Of a stretch of DNA of 52,040 bases, positions 15,033-23,149 are shown piece after piece; the stretch's first letter is position 1, and each line of letters starts with the position of its first letter. Source of the DNA: Candidatus Kaiserbacteria bacterium (GTDB lineage Bacteria; Patescibacteriota; Minisyncoccia; Phycocordibacterales; UBA2100); assembly GCA_021413775.1 (NCBI GenBank), contig JAIOPS010000043.1, forward strand, positions 1 through 52,040, read 5' to 3'. Both the position numbers and the translations under genes were made by a program. Under the pieces are notes generated by a model, which did not search any database, was not told the DNA's origin, and was given only the letters and a program-made list of their open reading frames with translations.

Positions 15033-15956
15033 ATGAACCTACGCCAATTTTACGTCGGGAGGACAATCGGCTTTCTGGTAGTGTTGGCAATTCTCGGCAT
15101 TGTCGCGGGATTCTACGCACTCAATAATCATATATACGAAGAGAAGCAGGCGTACGCGGCACAGGATTACAAGGATGCGGAATACGTCATCGACGGACAG
15201 CGCGTGCGTCTTACCGACGGAAAATCTGAGACGGAAGCTGCACCGGGCTCCGCATCCAAAATCGTTACGACATATTTCGGCAATGAGGTGAAGAAGGATA
15301 TCGACGGCGACGGTCGCGACGATGTGGTGTTTCTGCTCACGCAAAATACCGGCGGCAGCGGAACATTCTTCTACGTCGTCGCTGCTCTCAATACACCGCG
15401 CGGGTATGTCGGCTCTTCAGCGACCTTGCTCGGAGACCGTGTCGCGCCGCAGACCACGGAGAGCGGCAGCGGCGCGACCATCATCGTAAATTATGCGGAC
15501 CGTGCACCGGGAGAGCCCTTCACGGCCCGGCCGTCCATGGGCAAGAGCATGTATCTGCTGTTCGATGCGAAATCAATGCAGTTCGGAGAGGTTGTAAAAG
15601 ACTTTGAAGGAGAAGCGGACCCGTCGCGTATGTCGCTCGGCATGAAGACATGGAATTGGATTTCAGCCACACGGGGTGCCGAGCAGCTTGCGCCGAAAAA
15701 AGCCGACGTGTTCACGCTTACATTCGGAAGCGACGGAAGCTTCACGACAACAACGGACTGCAACCACATGGCTGGAAAGTACAAGGCCCAGTCGGGTGAG
15801 ATAACGTTTTCCGAAATTATATCCACGCAGATGTACTGCGAGGGTTCACAGGAATCCGACTTCGCGGCGCTTCTTTCCGCTGCGCTCAAGTACCGTTTTA
15901 CATCGAAAGGTGAACTCGTCCTGGAGACTGACACAGGTTCTGTCGTGTTCAGATAA
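15033..15956 (+). CDS. Membrane-anchored META (HslJ-like) domain protein
   Basis: 307 aa. An N-terminal transmembrane anchor (about 11-32) is followed by a region with an Asp-rich KKDIDGDGRDDVVFLLTQ segment, like a calcium-binding or FG-GAP-type turn. The C-terminal ~85 residues form a META domain: FTLTFGSDGSFTTTTDCNHM, AGKY, ITFSEIISTQMYC and LSAALKYRF. META domains occur in HslJ, linked to heat and novobiocin tolerance in E. coli. The ATG at 15033 was chosen because it starts the anchor; it is 2 nt after the preceding stop. Confidence 0.75.
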   Translation: MNLRQFYVGRTIGFLVVLAILGIVAGFYALNNHIYEEKQAYAAQDYKDAEYVIDGQRVRLTDGKSETEAAPGSASKIVTTYFGNEVKKDIDGDGRDDVVFLLTQNTGGSGTFFYVVAALNTPRGYVGSSATLLGDRVAPQTTESGSGATIIVNYADRAPGEPFTARPSMGKSMYLLFDAKSMQFGEVVKDFEGEADPSRMSLGMKTWNWISATRGAEQLAPKKADVFTLTFGSDGSFTTTTDCNHMAGKYKAQSGEITFSEIISTQMYCEGSQESDFAALLSAALKYRFTSKGELVLETDTGSVVFR

Positions 15957-15970
15957 GCTCAGAACGACGT

Positions 15971-16786
15971 ATGCGGGAAATCGGCGTCTTCCTTGAGGCG
16001 GGCGGGAACAAAGTGTTTTTTGTCAACGGTGTGCTTGCAGTCATCCAGCAAGCGGGAGTCAAAGTCGATGCTCTGGCCGGTTTCAGCTCCTCCGCTGCCG
16101 TGGCGCTCGCATTCATCACCGGGCAGTCCGAAGACATTACGCGCACATTTTCCGACAAGCTCGATGCAAACGCGCGGAATTTTTATCTGTTCGATAAACC
16201 GCACTTTCCGCACGATGGTATCTACAGAGAATCCGTGCGTTCACTCGTACACGAATATCGCTCCGGCCACGCCGGAAACCGCTTCGTCATGTGGGGCGCA
16301 CGAAGTCCGATGAAGTATGCGCGAACGAAGGCGCTCTTTGCGTCGCTTGTCCTTCTCCTCAGATTCGGTTCCGGCATCAATCTGCTGGGCGCGTTCAGGC
16401 GCGTATCCGGAGTGGAAGAGATGCGGGTGACGGAAGAAAACGATTTCTCTGAAGATGAATTTATCGCCTTCATTATGGGCTCATCAGCTATTTATCCGTT
16501 CATCGGACTGAACCGTGTGCGAGGGTCGCTGATTCTCGATGGCGCGCTTCTTGAAATCACATACCAAGATGCTCTGTCCGAGTGCCGCAGCAAAATTGTG
16601 ATACACACCGAGAAAGGTGTTACAGGCGAGAAAGACGGCGTTTTCCACGTGTACTCGGACACACCGGTACCGGGCAATGTATTGGATTACACGGACGGTT
16701 CCGCAGTGAGAGAGCTCCATGCATCCGGAAAGAGGGTCATGACAGAGCACCTGCGCGGACTACAGGCGTTCCTTACAGACCGGTAA
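15971..16786 (+). CDS. Patatin-like phospholipase family protein
   Basis: 271 aa. The N-terminus IGVFLEAGGNKVFFVNGVL resembles the Gly-rich oxyanion region of patatins. The nucleophile elbow is AGFSSSAAVAL (G-F-S-S-S, serine near residue 37), and the dyad Asp is in LILDGALLE (DGA). Patatin-like enzymes hydrolyse acyl chains of lipids. The usual GxSxG has Ser in place of the last Gly, which some members tolerate. No signal peptide is present. It sits at the end of a run of exported-protein genes, 14 nt after the META gene. Confidence 0.75.
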   Translation: MREIGVFLEAGGNKVFFVNGVLAVIQQAGVKVDALAGFSSSAAVALAFITGQSEDITRTFSDKLDANARNFYLFDKPHFPHDGIYRESVRSLVHEYRSGHAGNRFVMWGARSPMKYARTKALFASLVLLLRFGSGINLLGAFRRVSGVEEMRVTEENDFSEDEFIAFIMGSSAIYPFIGLNRVRGSLILDGALLEITYQDALSECRSKIVIHTEKGVTGEKDGVFHVYSDTPVPGNVLDYTDGSAVRELHASGKRVMTEHLRGLQAFLTDR

Positions 16787-16816
16787 TCAGCATTTACTAT
16801 TTTCGAGACGATACTG

Positions 16817-16822
16817 TATACT
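16817..16822 (+). promoter_or_regulatory. -10 promoter for the 43-aa basic protein
   Basis: TATACT directly preceded by TG, 10 nt before the ATG at 16833. Confidence 0.6.
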
Positions 16823-16832
16823 CCCACACTAT

Positions 16833-16964
16833 ATGGCACGAGGATCAAATGCAGGTCGGGTAGCTCGCAAGACTCGCTCACGCAAGACGGCGAAACGTCT
16901 TGCCGCGAAGAAAGTGATGCTTGCCGGCAAGAAGCGCGCAAAAGGACGAGCAACGCACCACTAA
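16833..16964 (+). CDS. Very basic 43-aa protein
   Basis: 43 aa with 16 Lys/Arg and two C-terminal His (begins MARGSNAGRVARKTRSRKTA, ends GRATHH). Low-complexity Ala/Lys/Arg composition suggests nucleic-acid binding: a histone-like, nucleoid or ribosome-associated peptide. It has its own -10 promoter at near-leaderless spacing and a strong terminator just downstream, so it is a self-contained transcription unit, which argues for a real gene. I do not recognise a named family; bTHX-like ribosomal peptides are similar only in composition. Confidence 0.6.
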   Translation: MARGSNAGRVARKTRSRKTAKRLAAKKVMLAGKKRAKGRATHH

Positions 16965-16985
16965 CCCTCTCGCGGGGTTCGACAC

Positions 16986-17007
16986 ACGCGCCGAAACGGC
17001 GCGTTTT
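16986..17007 (+). terminator. Intrinsic terminator after the basic protein gene
   Basis: ACGCGCCG (16986-16993) pairs with CGGCGCGT (16997-17004) around AAA, followed by TTT. It stands between converging genes (43-aa basic protein and otsB). Confidence 0.8.
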
Positions 17008-17019
17008 GGGTATGTCCGG

Positions 17020-17808
17020 TCAGTCTGAAGAATGTGTCGCAATGATTTTCTTGATGAACGATGCGACATCTCTTTGGTGTCTGAGGTAGTAGCGCGCGGC
17101 GCTTTTGTGAGAATTGCCCACTCGGATTGTTATGCCGCCCGAAAGTGCTCTGTATGCGTCTTCGTCGGTGAGGCTGTCTCCGATATACACAGGGATTCTT
17201 TTGGACGAGCCGGCGCCTTTCAGTGCTTTGTACAAATGCAGAGCGCATTCTCCCTTTGTCCATCCGGTATTCGCAGCCACCTCAAAGGTTCGTGTCGCGT
17301 CTAGAAGCCGTATCGAACCGCTGCGGATGAACGGTGCGACCGCACGCCTTGCCTTACTGCGAAAAGTACGGGAATCGGCGGCCGAGAGGGTCCGGTAATT
17401 AAAAGCGATGCTGGTTTTTTTATTTTCGCGGACGAGCGCAGGGTACTCATGTGCCACCTGAATGAGCGCGGACCGCGCTTCGTCGTATCCCTTTTGAGTC
17501 TTGCGCGGTAACGGTATTTCGAAGTGCCGGGAGCCGATGCCCCACGTTCGTCCGTGTTCTCCCGCGTATGCGATATCGCGGATACCGATGAGTCTCCTGA
17601 TGTGTGCGAGCGGTCTTCCCGAAATGATTGCAATGGGGAAGTGCTTTGCGGCATTCCTCAGTATTTCGCGTGTCGCTGCGGGTAATGCCGCATCTGCCGG
17701 ATTCGTTACGAGCGGAGAGAGCGTGCCGTCGAAATCCAAGAGCAGTACACAGCCGTGCTTCTGTATTGCCAAAGTGAGCACGCGGATATCTTTGAGAGCG
17801 TTCTCCAT
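17020..17808 (-). CDS. otsB: Trehalose-6-phosphate phosphatase
   Basis: 262 aa HAD-superfamily enzyme that removes phosphate from trehalose-6-phosphate. Motif I is LLLDFDGTLSP (nucleophile D25, acid D27). Other landmarks are IISGRP, YAGEHG, WTKGECALHLY and motif IV GDSLTDEDAY. The start at 17808 is 1 nt after the stop of otsA, so the pair is translationally coupled; an upstream in-frame start would lie inside otsA. With otsA it makes trehalose, an osmotic and desiccation protectant. Confidence in the assignment is high. Confidence 0.92.
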   Translation of the reverse strand: MENALKDIRVLTLAIQKHGCVLLLDFDGTLSPLVTNPADAALPAATREILRNAAKHFPIAIISGRPLAHIRRLIGIRDIAYAGEHGRTWGIGSRHFEIPLPRKTQKGYDEARSALIQVAHEYPALVRENKKTSIAFNYRTLSAADSRTFRSKARRAVAPFIRSGSIRLLDATRTFEVAANTGWTKGECALHLYKALKGAGSSKRIPVYIGDSLTDEDAYRALSGGITIRVGNSHKSAARYYLRHQRDVASFIKKIIATHSSD

Positions 17809-17809
17809 G

Positions 17810-20023
17810 CTAGTCCTGTTGTGCCAGAGTTTTGATGAGTTCGGCGGACCAGCGGTACACGTTGTAGTCACGCACAGAATTCCGCATGGATTTCATACGC
17901 CGGTGCTGGTCCGCGGGGGTCATTGTCAGAGCTTTGTGAATCGCTTCCGCGGTATTCTCGGCGCTGTACGGGTTGATGAGAATCGCGCCCTTCAATCCGC
18001 GCGATGCTCCCGTGAACTGGCTGAGAATGAGCGCGCCGTCCTCTTCGTCCCGCGCAGCCACATACTCCTTTGCCACGAGGTTCATGCCATCGTGCACCGG
18101 GGTAACGAGGCAGAGGTTTGCAATGCGGAAAAGCGGGTCGAGTTCCTCCCGCGAGTAGTTGCGGTTTTCGAGCACAATCGGCTTCCAGTCACGCATGCCG
18201 ATTTCCTTGTTGATGCGCTCCGCCTCCGCACGCACCTGCTCTCCGTACTCGCGGTACTTCGCGATGGATTCGCGGCTCGGCGATGCTATCTGGAGAAATG
18301 TGAACCGTTCTCTGTATTCAGGATGCTGCAGAAAAAAGAATTCCAAACCTTTGAAGCGTTCAAGAATGCCTTTTGTGTAATCGAGACGTTCGACTCCGAG
18401 ACCGATGAAATCCGTCCTGATGCCGAGAGCCTCAAGTGCGCTACGGTCCGGCTCGGGCCGTGACGCTGCGGCTCCGGAAAACGCGACAGAAATAGGGAAT
18501 GGCTTGACGTGCGTCTCGTGGTCCGCGCGCGTGACCGAGAAATGGTCGAAGTCGATGCGCGATTCGATTTCGTTGCCGACGGTTTCCATAAAGTCGTTGC
18601 AGTACTGCTGTGTGTGGAATCCGACAAGGTCGGCACCGAGGAGGCCCTCGAGAATGTCTTTGCGCCACGGGCAGATGCTGAACTGAGCGGCACTCGGCCA
18701 CGGAATGTGCCAGAAGATGGCAACCTGCGCATCGGGCCTGCTTTTCTTTATCATCGCCGGCACCAGCGCGAGCTGGTAATCCTGAATGAGCACGAGCGGC
18801 CTCTCAACATGACGTATTTCGTTCAGGAGAGTTTTTGCAAACAGACCGTTCACCTTGCGGTATTCCCGCCAATCTTCCGCGCGGAAGAGGGGGCGCACGT
18901 GGGCCATGTGACACAAAGGCCAGAGGGCCTCGTTGGAAAATCCGCTGTAGTGTCCGGCGACTTCTTTTTCTGTGAGCCAGACCCGTTTCAAGGTATATTT
19001 CGGTTCCTCAGGCGGAACCATGATTTTGTCATCGCCGTCGACGACTTTTTTGTCCGCATTACCGCTGCCGTACGCGATCCAGGTGCCGCCGCATGCCTCC
19101 ATGACGGACTCAAGCGCCGTAATGACTCCGCCCGCGGGAACGGACACGGTAACGGTGTTGTTTTTACCTTTGGAATGCACGTACGGCTCTCTGTATGAGA
19201 CGACGAAAATCGGCCGGTTTTTGAAATACGCCGACATAAATTCTTTGAGACGCTCAGCTGTCCACGGTGAGTCGAGCTTTTCGAGACGCATGCGGGCCTC
19301 CTCCCGTGCCGCGAAGCGCGCCTGTTTCAGGTTCGTCGATATTTTTGATATTTCGCTGCTGAGAGGCATGAGAAAGCTATGGCTGCCGGTGGGAGCCGTG
19401 TCTGTCTCCCCGCGGCGCGCGGCGCGTACGGATTCAGTAAGTATTGAGAGCGGTTTGAAAATGACCCACCGTACGAGTGCGAAGAGCGCCGCACCGATGA
19501 CTATCAGCTGGAGGAAGAGACGCACAAGATTGTCCTGCCAGATATTCCAAATTGTTGTGTCGATATAAGCTGCGTTTTGCGCGACAACGAGCGCTCCGAT
19601 GACTCTGTTGTCCGAATGAAGGGGATTCACAAATATGTAGACGCGCCCTTCCTGCGCGGGAATAAAAATACCCGACGGTGTATCGGTATCCATCGCGGTT
19701 GTCACAATCGGGTTCGTTGAGATGTCGTCCGGGAGTTGATTCGACACAGCAATGGGTGTTCCGTCGCTGTTGTATACGCCGAGACCGATAACGCGATCGT
19801 TATTGGCGATTCTGTCCACGATGCTTTGCACGGTAGAGGTGGAATGCGAAAGGACCGACGGGCTCACCGACACTTTAAGGCTGTCCGTAAGTACGCGGGT
19901 ACGGTACTGCAAATCAGCCGAGAGACCGAGTTCCTCTCTGCTGGCCTGGAAAAAGGTGAAACTGACGATTATGAGCGCTATGGCGAGCATAACGCCGCCT
20001 GTTATCAGGACGACATGTCGCAT
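17810..20023 (-). CDS. otsA: Trehalose-6-phosphate synthase fused to a membrane sensor-like module
   Basis: 737 aa. TM1 (about 5-24) and TM2 (about 165-187) bracket an extracytoplasmic region of about 140 residues containing VIGLGVYNSDGTPIAVSNQ and GRVYIFVNPL, resembling a single-Cache/PAS-like sensor. A HAMP-like stretch follows (KPLSILTESVRAARRGETD and a helix). From about residue 265 on is GT20: VPAGGVITALE, IFWHIPWP, LVGFHTQQYCNDF and VERLDYTKGILERF, the UDP-glucose and glucose-6-phosphate transferase core. Normal OtsA is about 460 aa and cytosolic. The fusion would tether synthesis to the membrane and might let an external signal gate it; the latter is inference. It precedes otsB. Confidence 0.88.
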   Translation of the reverse strand: MRHVVLITGGVMLAIALIIVSFTFFQASREELGLSADLQYRTRVLTDSLKVSVSPSVLSHSTSTVQSIVDRIANNDRVIGLGVYNSDGTPIAVSNQLPDDISTNPIVTTAMDTDTPSGIFIPAQEGRVYIFVNPLHSDNRVIGALVVAQNAAYIDTTIWNIWQDNLVRLFLQLIVIGAALFALVRWVIFKPLSILTESVRAARRGETDTAPTGSHSFLMPLSSEISKISTNLKQARFAAREEARMRLEKLDSPWTAERLKEFMSAYFKNRPIFVVSYREPYVHSKGKNNTVTVSVPAGGVITALESVMEACGGTWIAYGSGNADKKVVDGDDKIMVPPEEPKYTLKRVWLTEKEVAGHYSGFSNEALWPLCHMAHVRPLFRAEDWREYRKVNGLFAKTLLNEIRHVERPLVLIQDYQLALVPAMIKKSRPDAQVAIFWHIPWPSAAQFSICPWRKDILEGLLGADLVGFHTQQYCNDFMETVGNEIESRIDFDHFSVTRADHETHVKPFPISVAFSGAAASRPEPDRSALEALGIRTDFIGLGVERLDYTKGILERFKGLEFFFLQHPEYRERFTFLQIASPSRESIAKYREYGEQVRAEAERINKEIGMRDWKPIVLENRNYSREELDPLFRIANLCLVTPVHDGMNLVAKEYVAARDEEDGALILSQFTGASRGLKGAILINPYSAENTAEAIHKALTMTPADQHRRMKSMRNSVRDYNVYRWSAELIKTLAQQD

Positions 20024-20030
20024 CGCATTG

Positions 20031-20036
20031 ATACTA
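20031..20036 (-). promoter_or_regulatory. -10 promoter, leaderless, for otsA-otsB
   Basis: TAGTAT read on the minus strand ends 7 nt before the otsA ATG at 20023. Confidence 0.5.
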
Positions 20037-20134
20037 CGTGTATTCGCGGAATAAATCCAGGTACGCGCGTTTACGCAACATGCGGGCCGTGTGTGCAGAT
20101 TCCATGTCTGTAATGGCTGTCCGTATCAATCGTC

Positions 20135-20140
20135 TACACT
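20135..20140 (+). promoter_or_regulatory. -10 promoter, leaderless, for the M23 peptidase gene
   Basis: TACACT ends 7 nt before the ATG at 20148. It points away from the otsA promoter across a gap of 124 nt. Confidence 0.5.
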
Positions 20141-20147
20141 GTACGAC

Positions 20148-21479
20148 ATGGGATATTTCCGACGCCACATGGCAGTCATGATGCTCTTCGCGGTACTTTC
20201 GATGCCGCTCGCGGTCAGCGCTCAAGCGACGAGTACTCCCGCAGAGGGGTGGAACGCATCCCCAAGCGAGGTGCAACAGCGTATTCGTGATTGGCGCGGT
20301 CAATCGAGCGAGTTGCAGCAAAAGGTACAGGCGCTCGGAAGTGTCGCGTCGGTCTCGGTTTTCATGCCCGTTCTCTTCGGTGTTGGCATCCAGAATATTT
20401 CACCCAATTTCGGAGATGCGCGCGACGGCGGCACACGCACACATTTGGGCGAGGACATAATGGCCGTAAAAGGCACGCCCATCGTGAGTCCTACTGATGC
20501 TGTTGTGATCCGCACCGGTACGGGAACCGGCGAAGGCAATTACGTGACGACGGCAAATCCGGGCGGGGAAACGTTCGTGTACATGCACCTCGACCATTTT
20601 GGGGAAGGAGTTTCTCAGGGCACGGTCCTCAAACAGGGTTCGCTTATCGGGTACGTCGGCAACACCGGCAATGCGTCCGGTGGTGCGGCCCATCTCCATT
20701 TAGAAATACACAATTCGAGCGGTGTCGCGACTGATCCGTTCCCGCGCCTCACATCGGAATTTACTCCTGCACAAAAGATGTCCTTTCTTACGACAATCTT
20801 CGGACAGACAGCCGACCCGGTGGCACTGTCGCAATTTCTGGTGACATATTTCCGTTCAACATTTACATCGGCTGCTCAAGACGGCGTTGCATTGCCGCCG
20901 CTTATAACCGGGGCGCTCAGTACGGTGCCGGCAACGGCGCCGACCGGCGGCAATCTCCCGACGGGTGATCTCATGCTCGGCTCAAGCGGAACGGCTGTCG
21001 TGAATCTGCAGAAATTTCTTATCGCAAAAGCGACCGGCACTGCCGCGGTTCGCCTTGCCGGTGCCGGAGCCACCGGATACTTCGGTTCCATGACGGAAGC
21101 CGCACTCATTGAATATCAAACGAGTGTCGGGATTTCACCGGCAAACGGGTACTACGGTCCCGCGACACGTTCGCGTGTCGAAGCAGCAGTAACAACTCCG
21201 CCCACGGGAAATACTCCATCCTCGAACGGCACAACTCTTTCGCTGGGACGGAATCTCTTTGAAGGAGTAAGCGGCGAAGATGTCCGCGCGCTCCAGGTGT
21301 TTTTGAATACACACGGATTTACGGTGTCACAATCGGGCCCAGGTTCGACGGGGAATGAGACTCCGTACTTCGGTCCTGCGACGCGCGCTGCAGTGGTCGC
21401 GTTCCAGCGCGCTCATCAGATTGAACCTGCGGCCGGATATGTCGGACTGATTACGCGAGCCGCCATCGCACTTATATAA
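20148..21479 (+). CDS. Secreted M23 endopeptidase with two peptidoglycan-binding domains
   Basis: 443 aa. A signal peptide (about 1-26, ending AVSAQA) is followed by a LytM/M23 metallopeptidase domain: HLGEDIMAVKGTPI with zinc His and Asp near residue 98, GNYVTTANPGGETFVYMHL, and the HLHLEIH zinc/catalytic motif. Two PG_binding_1 repeats follow, at about 278-350 (LGSSGTAVVNLQKFL, TGYFGSMTEAALIEYQ) and 365-443 (GVSGEDVRALQVFLN, YFGPATRAAVVAFQ). M23 enzymes cut peptide cross-bridges. For an epibiotic CPR cell this could serve its own wall or that of the host; that is inference. Confidence 0.9.
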   Translation: MGYFRRHMAVMMLFAVLSMPLAVSAQATSTPAEGWNASPSEVQQRIRDWRGQSSELQQKVQALGSVASVSVFMPVLFGVGIQNISPNFGDARDGGTRTHLGEDIMAVKGTPIVSPTDAVVIRTGTGTGEGNYVTTANPGGETFVYMHLDHFGEGVSQGTVLKQGSLIGYVGNTGNASGGAAHLHLEIHNSSGVATDPFPRLTSEFTPAQKMSFLTTIFGQTADPVALSQFLVTYFRSTFTSAAQDGVALPPLITGALSTVPATAPTGGNLPTGDLMLGSSGTAVVNLQKFLIAKATGTAAVRLAGAGATGYFGSMTEAALIEYQTSVGISPANGYYGPATRSRVEAAVTTPPTGNTPSSNGTTLSLGRNLFEGVSGEDVRALQVFLNTHGFTVSQSGPGSTGNETPYFGPATRAAVVAFQRAHQIEPAAGYVGLITRAAIALI

Positions 21480-21503
21480 CTGCGTTTGAATGCTAATCCA
21501 TAG

Positions 21504-21509
21504 TAGTAT
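21504..21509 (+). promoter_or_regulatory. -10 promoter, leaderless, for the VIT-like gene
   Basis: TAGTAT ends 6 nt before the ATG at 21516. Confidence 0.5.
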
Positions 21510-21515
21510 TGCTCT

Positions 21516-22217
21516 ATGGTTCACCATGAAGTGCACACCCAAGGTGCGGGATCCCAATTAAACTGGCTGCGCGCCGCCGTCTTGGGAGCGAACGACGGCA
21601 TCGTCTCCGTAGCCGCAGTCATCGTCGGTGTGGCGGGTGCTTCGGAGTCCGCCGGCTTCATCGTCACTGCCGGAGTCGCGGCACTTTCAGCCGGGGCTCT
21701 CTCTATGGCCGTCGGCGAGTACGTTTCGGTCAGCACGCAGCGCGATACGGAGCGTGCGCTCCTGGCGAAAGAACGTTTTGAACTCGACACCGAGCCCGAG
21801 GCTGAGCTCGAAGAGCTTGCCGGACTCTATGCCGCAAAAGGCCTGAGTCGCGAGACTTCACTCATCGTCGCAAAAGAACTTACTGCTCACGACGTGTTCG
21901 CCGCACACGTAGATGCGGAATTGCATATCGACCCCAACGACCTGACGAATCCCTGGCACGCTGCCGTCGCATCTGCGCTGTCGTTCCTCGTAGGAGCTGT
22001 GATTCCTCTCGTTGCGGTGGTACTGGCGCCCGCTCCTCAGCGCATTACTGTTACGTTCGTTGCGGTGCTGTTCGCGCTCGTCATTACAGGCACGCTGAGC
22101 GCGTACGCAGGAGGCGCGAATAAAATGCGCGCGACAATCCGTGTTGTTCTCGGCGGTGCGCTCGCGATGGCGATCACGTTCGGTATCGGAAAAATTTTCG
22201 GAGTCGTCGGCATATAG
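21516..22217 (+). CDS. VIT1/CCC1-family membrane transporter
   Basis: 233 aa, a usual length for bacterial VIT1-like proteins. After a short N-terminus the family signature LRAAVLGANDGIVSVAAVIVGV appears. TM2 ends with SAGALSMAVGEYVSVSTQRD, a cytosolic acidic helix pair follows (RFELDTEPEAELEELAGLY), and three C-terminal TM helices include NPWHAAVASALSFLVGAVIPL. VIT/CCC1 proteins move Fe2+ or Mn2+ out of the cytosol in exchange for protons. The Glu-rich cytosolic hairpin is the metal-collecting region in the plant homologue. It is 4 nt upstream of tspO. Confidence 0.88.
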   Translation: MVHHEVHTQGAGSQLNWLRAAVLGANDGIVSVAAVIVGVAGASESAGFIVTAGVAALSAGALSMAVGEYVSVSTQRDTERALLAKERFELDTEPEAELEELAGLYAAKGLSRETSLIVAKELTAHDVFAAHVDAELHIDPNDLTNPWHAAVASALSFLVGAVIPLVAVVLAPAPQRITVTFVAVLFALVITGTLSAYAGGANKMRATIRVVLGGALAMAITFGIGKIFGVVGI

Positions 22218-22221
22218 TCAT

Positions 22222-22698
22222 ATGACGAAAAAAAATATCTTTGGACTCGTCGTCGCTGTTTTAGGCTCAGAAATGGCCGGCATTGTCGGTGCGTTCTTCA
22301 CGACGCTTTCTATTCCGACCTGGTATGCGACTTTGATAAAGCCAGAATGGAATCCTCCAGCCTGGCTTTTTGGACCGGTGTGGACGATTCTTTTCGCAAT
22401 GATGGGTGCGGCCGCTTTTCTGATATGGAAACAGGGTTTGGAGCGCCCGGATGTACGACGCGCACTGATGCTCTTCATCGTGCAACTCGCCATCAATACT
22501 CTGTGGTCCGCTTTCTTTTTTGGAGCGCGCAATATAGGCGGTGCGCTTGTCGAAATCGGTTTCCTCTGGCTTGCTATCGTCGCGACAATTATAGTGTTCG
22601 GGAGAATCTCTCGTGCAGCGGCATGGTTACTGGTACCGTACCTGCTGTGGGTCAGCTTTGCCGCGTACCTCAACTACACTATCTGGATTCTGAATTGA
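22222..22698 (+). CDS. tspO: TspO/MBR family tryptophan-rich sensory protein
   Basis: 158 aa with five membrane helices. Family landmarks are WYATLIKPEWNPPAWLFGPVWTILF between TM1 and TM2 (given here as one run of short motifs WYATLIKPEW and PPAWLFGPVWT), QLAINTLWSAFFFG in TM3-4, and the end VPYLLWVSFAAYLNYTIW. TspO binds tetrapyrroles and cholesterol-like ligands and modulates stress responses. The ATG at 22222 was chosen because it begins at the conserved N-terminus; it follows the VIT-like gene by 4 nt. A haem or porphyrin ligand is known for the family, not shown here. Confidence 0.9.
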   Translation: MTKKNIFGLVVAVLGSEMAGIVGAFFTTLSIPTWYATLIKPEWNPPAWLFGPVWTILFAMMGAAAFLIWKQGLERPDVRRALMLFIVQLAINTLWSAFFFGARNIGGALVEIGFLWLAIVATIIVFGRISRAAAWLLVPYLLWVSFAAYLNYTIWILN

Positions 22699-22728
22699 TG
22701 TCTTCATTAAAAAACACGAAAGCGTAGC

Positions 22729-22734
22729 TACACT
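22729..22734 (+). promoter_or_regulatory. -10 promoter, leaderless, for the cupin gene
   Basis: TACACT ends 9 nt before the ATG at 22744. Confidence 0.5.
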
Positions 22735-22743
22735 TATATACAT

Positions 22744-23142
22744 ATGAAAGGCTATTGTGCAGATATAGATAAGGAAACAGTATCGAATGAGAATTTCCGC
22801 CGGGTAGTGTACACGGCGCACAATTGTCAGCTTGTGGTCATGAGCCTGAAGCCCGGCGAGGACATCGGGGAAGAGGTCCACGACGTTGATCAGTTTATCC
22901 GGTGCGAAACCGGTGATGGAACAGCAGTCTTGGACGGGGTGGAACACACGATATCAGACGGGTTTGCGGTGCTGGTGCCCGCGGGGACAAAACACAACAT
23001 CAAAAATTCCGCTGACACACCGATGAAACTCTATACGATATATGCGCCGCCGCATCATCTGGACGGCGTCATTCACGCGACGAAAGCGGATGCCCTGGCT
23101 GACGAAGGTCACGACAAGTTTGAAGGCAAAACGACCGAGTAG
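22744..23142 (+). CDS. Cupin-domain protein
   Basis: 132 aa. Single cupin barrel: LVVMSLKPGEDIGEEVHDVDQFIRCETGDGTAV is the first motif (His in EVHD, Glu in RCETG), and VLVPAGTKHNIKNSADTPMKLYTIY is the second (His in TKHN). These residues normally bind one metal ion. Short single-domain cupins are often sugar- or mannose-6-phosphate-isomerase-like or small-molecule binding. The C-terminal tail (HATKADALADEGHDKFEGKT) is common in cupins of this subgroup. No partner is evident; the convergent HAD gene ends 7 nt away. Confidence 0.8.
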   Translation: MKGYCADIDKETVSNENFRRVVYTAHNCQLVVMSLKPGEDIGEEVHDVDQFIRCETGDGTAVLDGVEHTISDGFAVLVPAGTKHNIKNSADTPMKLYTIYAPPHHLDGVIHATKADALADEGHDKFEGKTTE

Positions 23143-23149
23143 TCCTTTG

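Noticed and set aside
17501..18463. Plus-strand open frame of 320 codons opposite otsB/otsA
   Set aside because: It is antisense to conserved catalytic segments; no start signal or domain.
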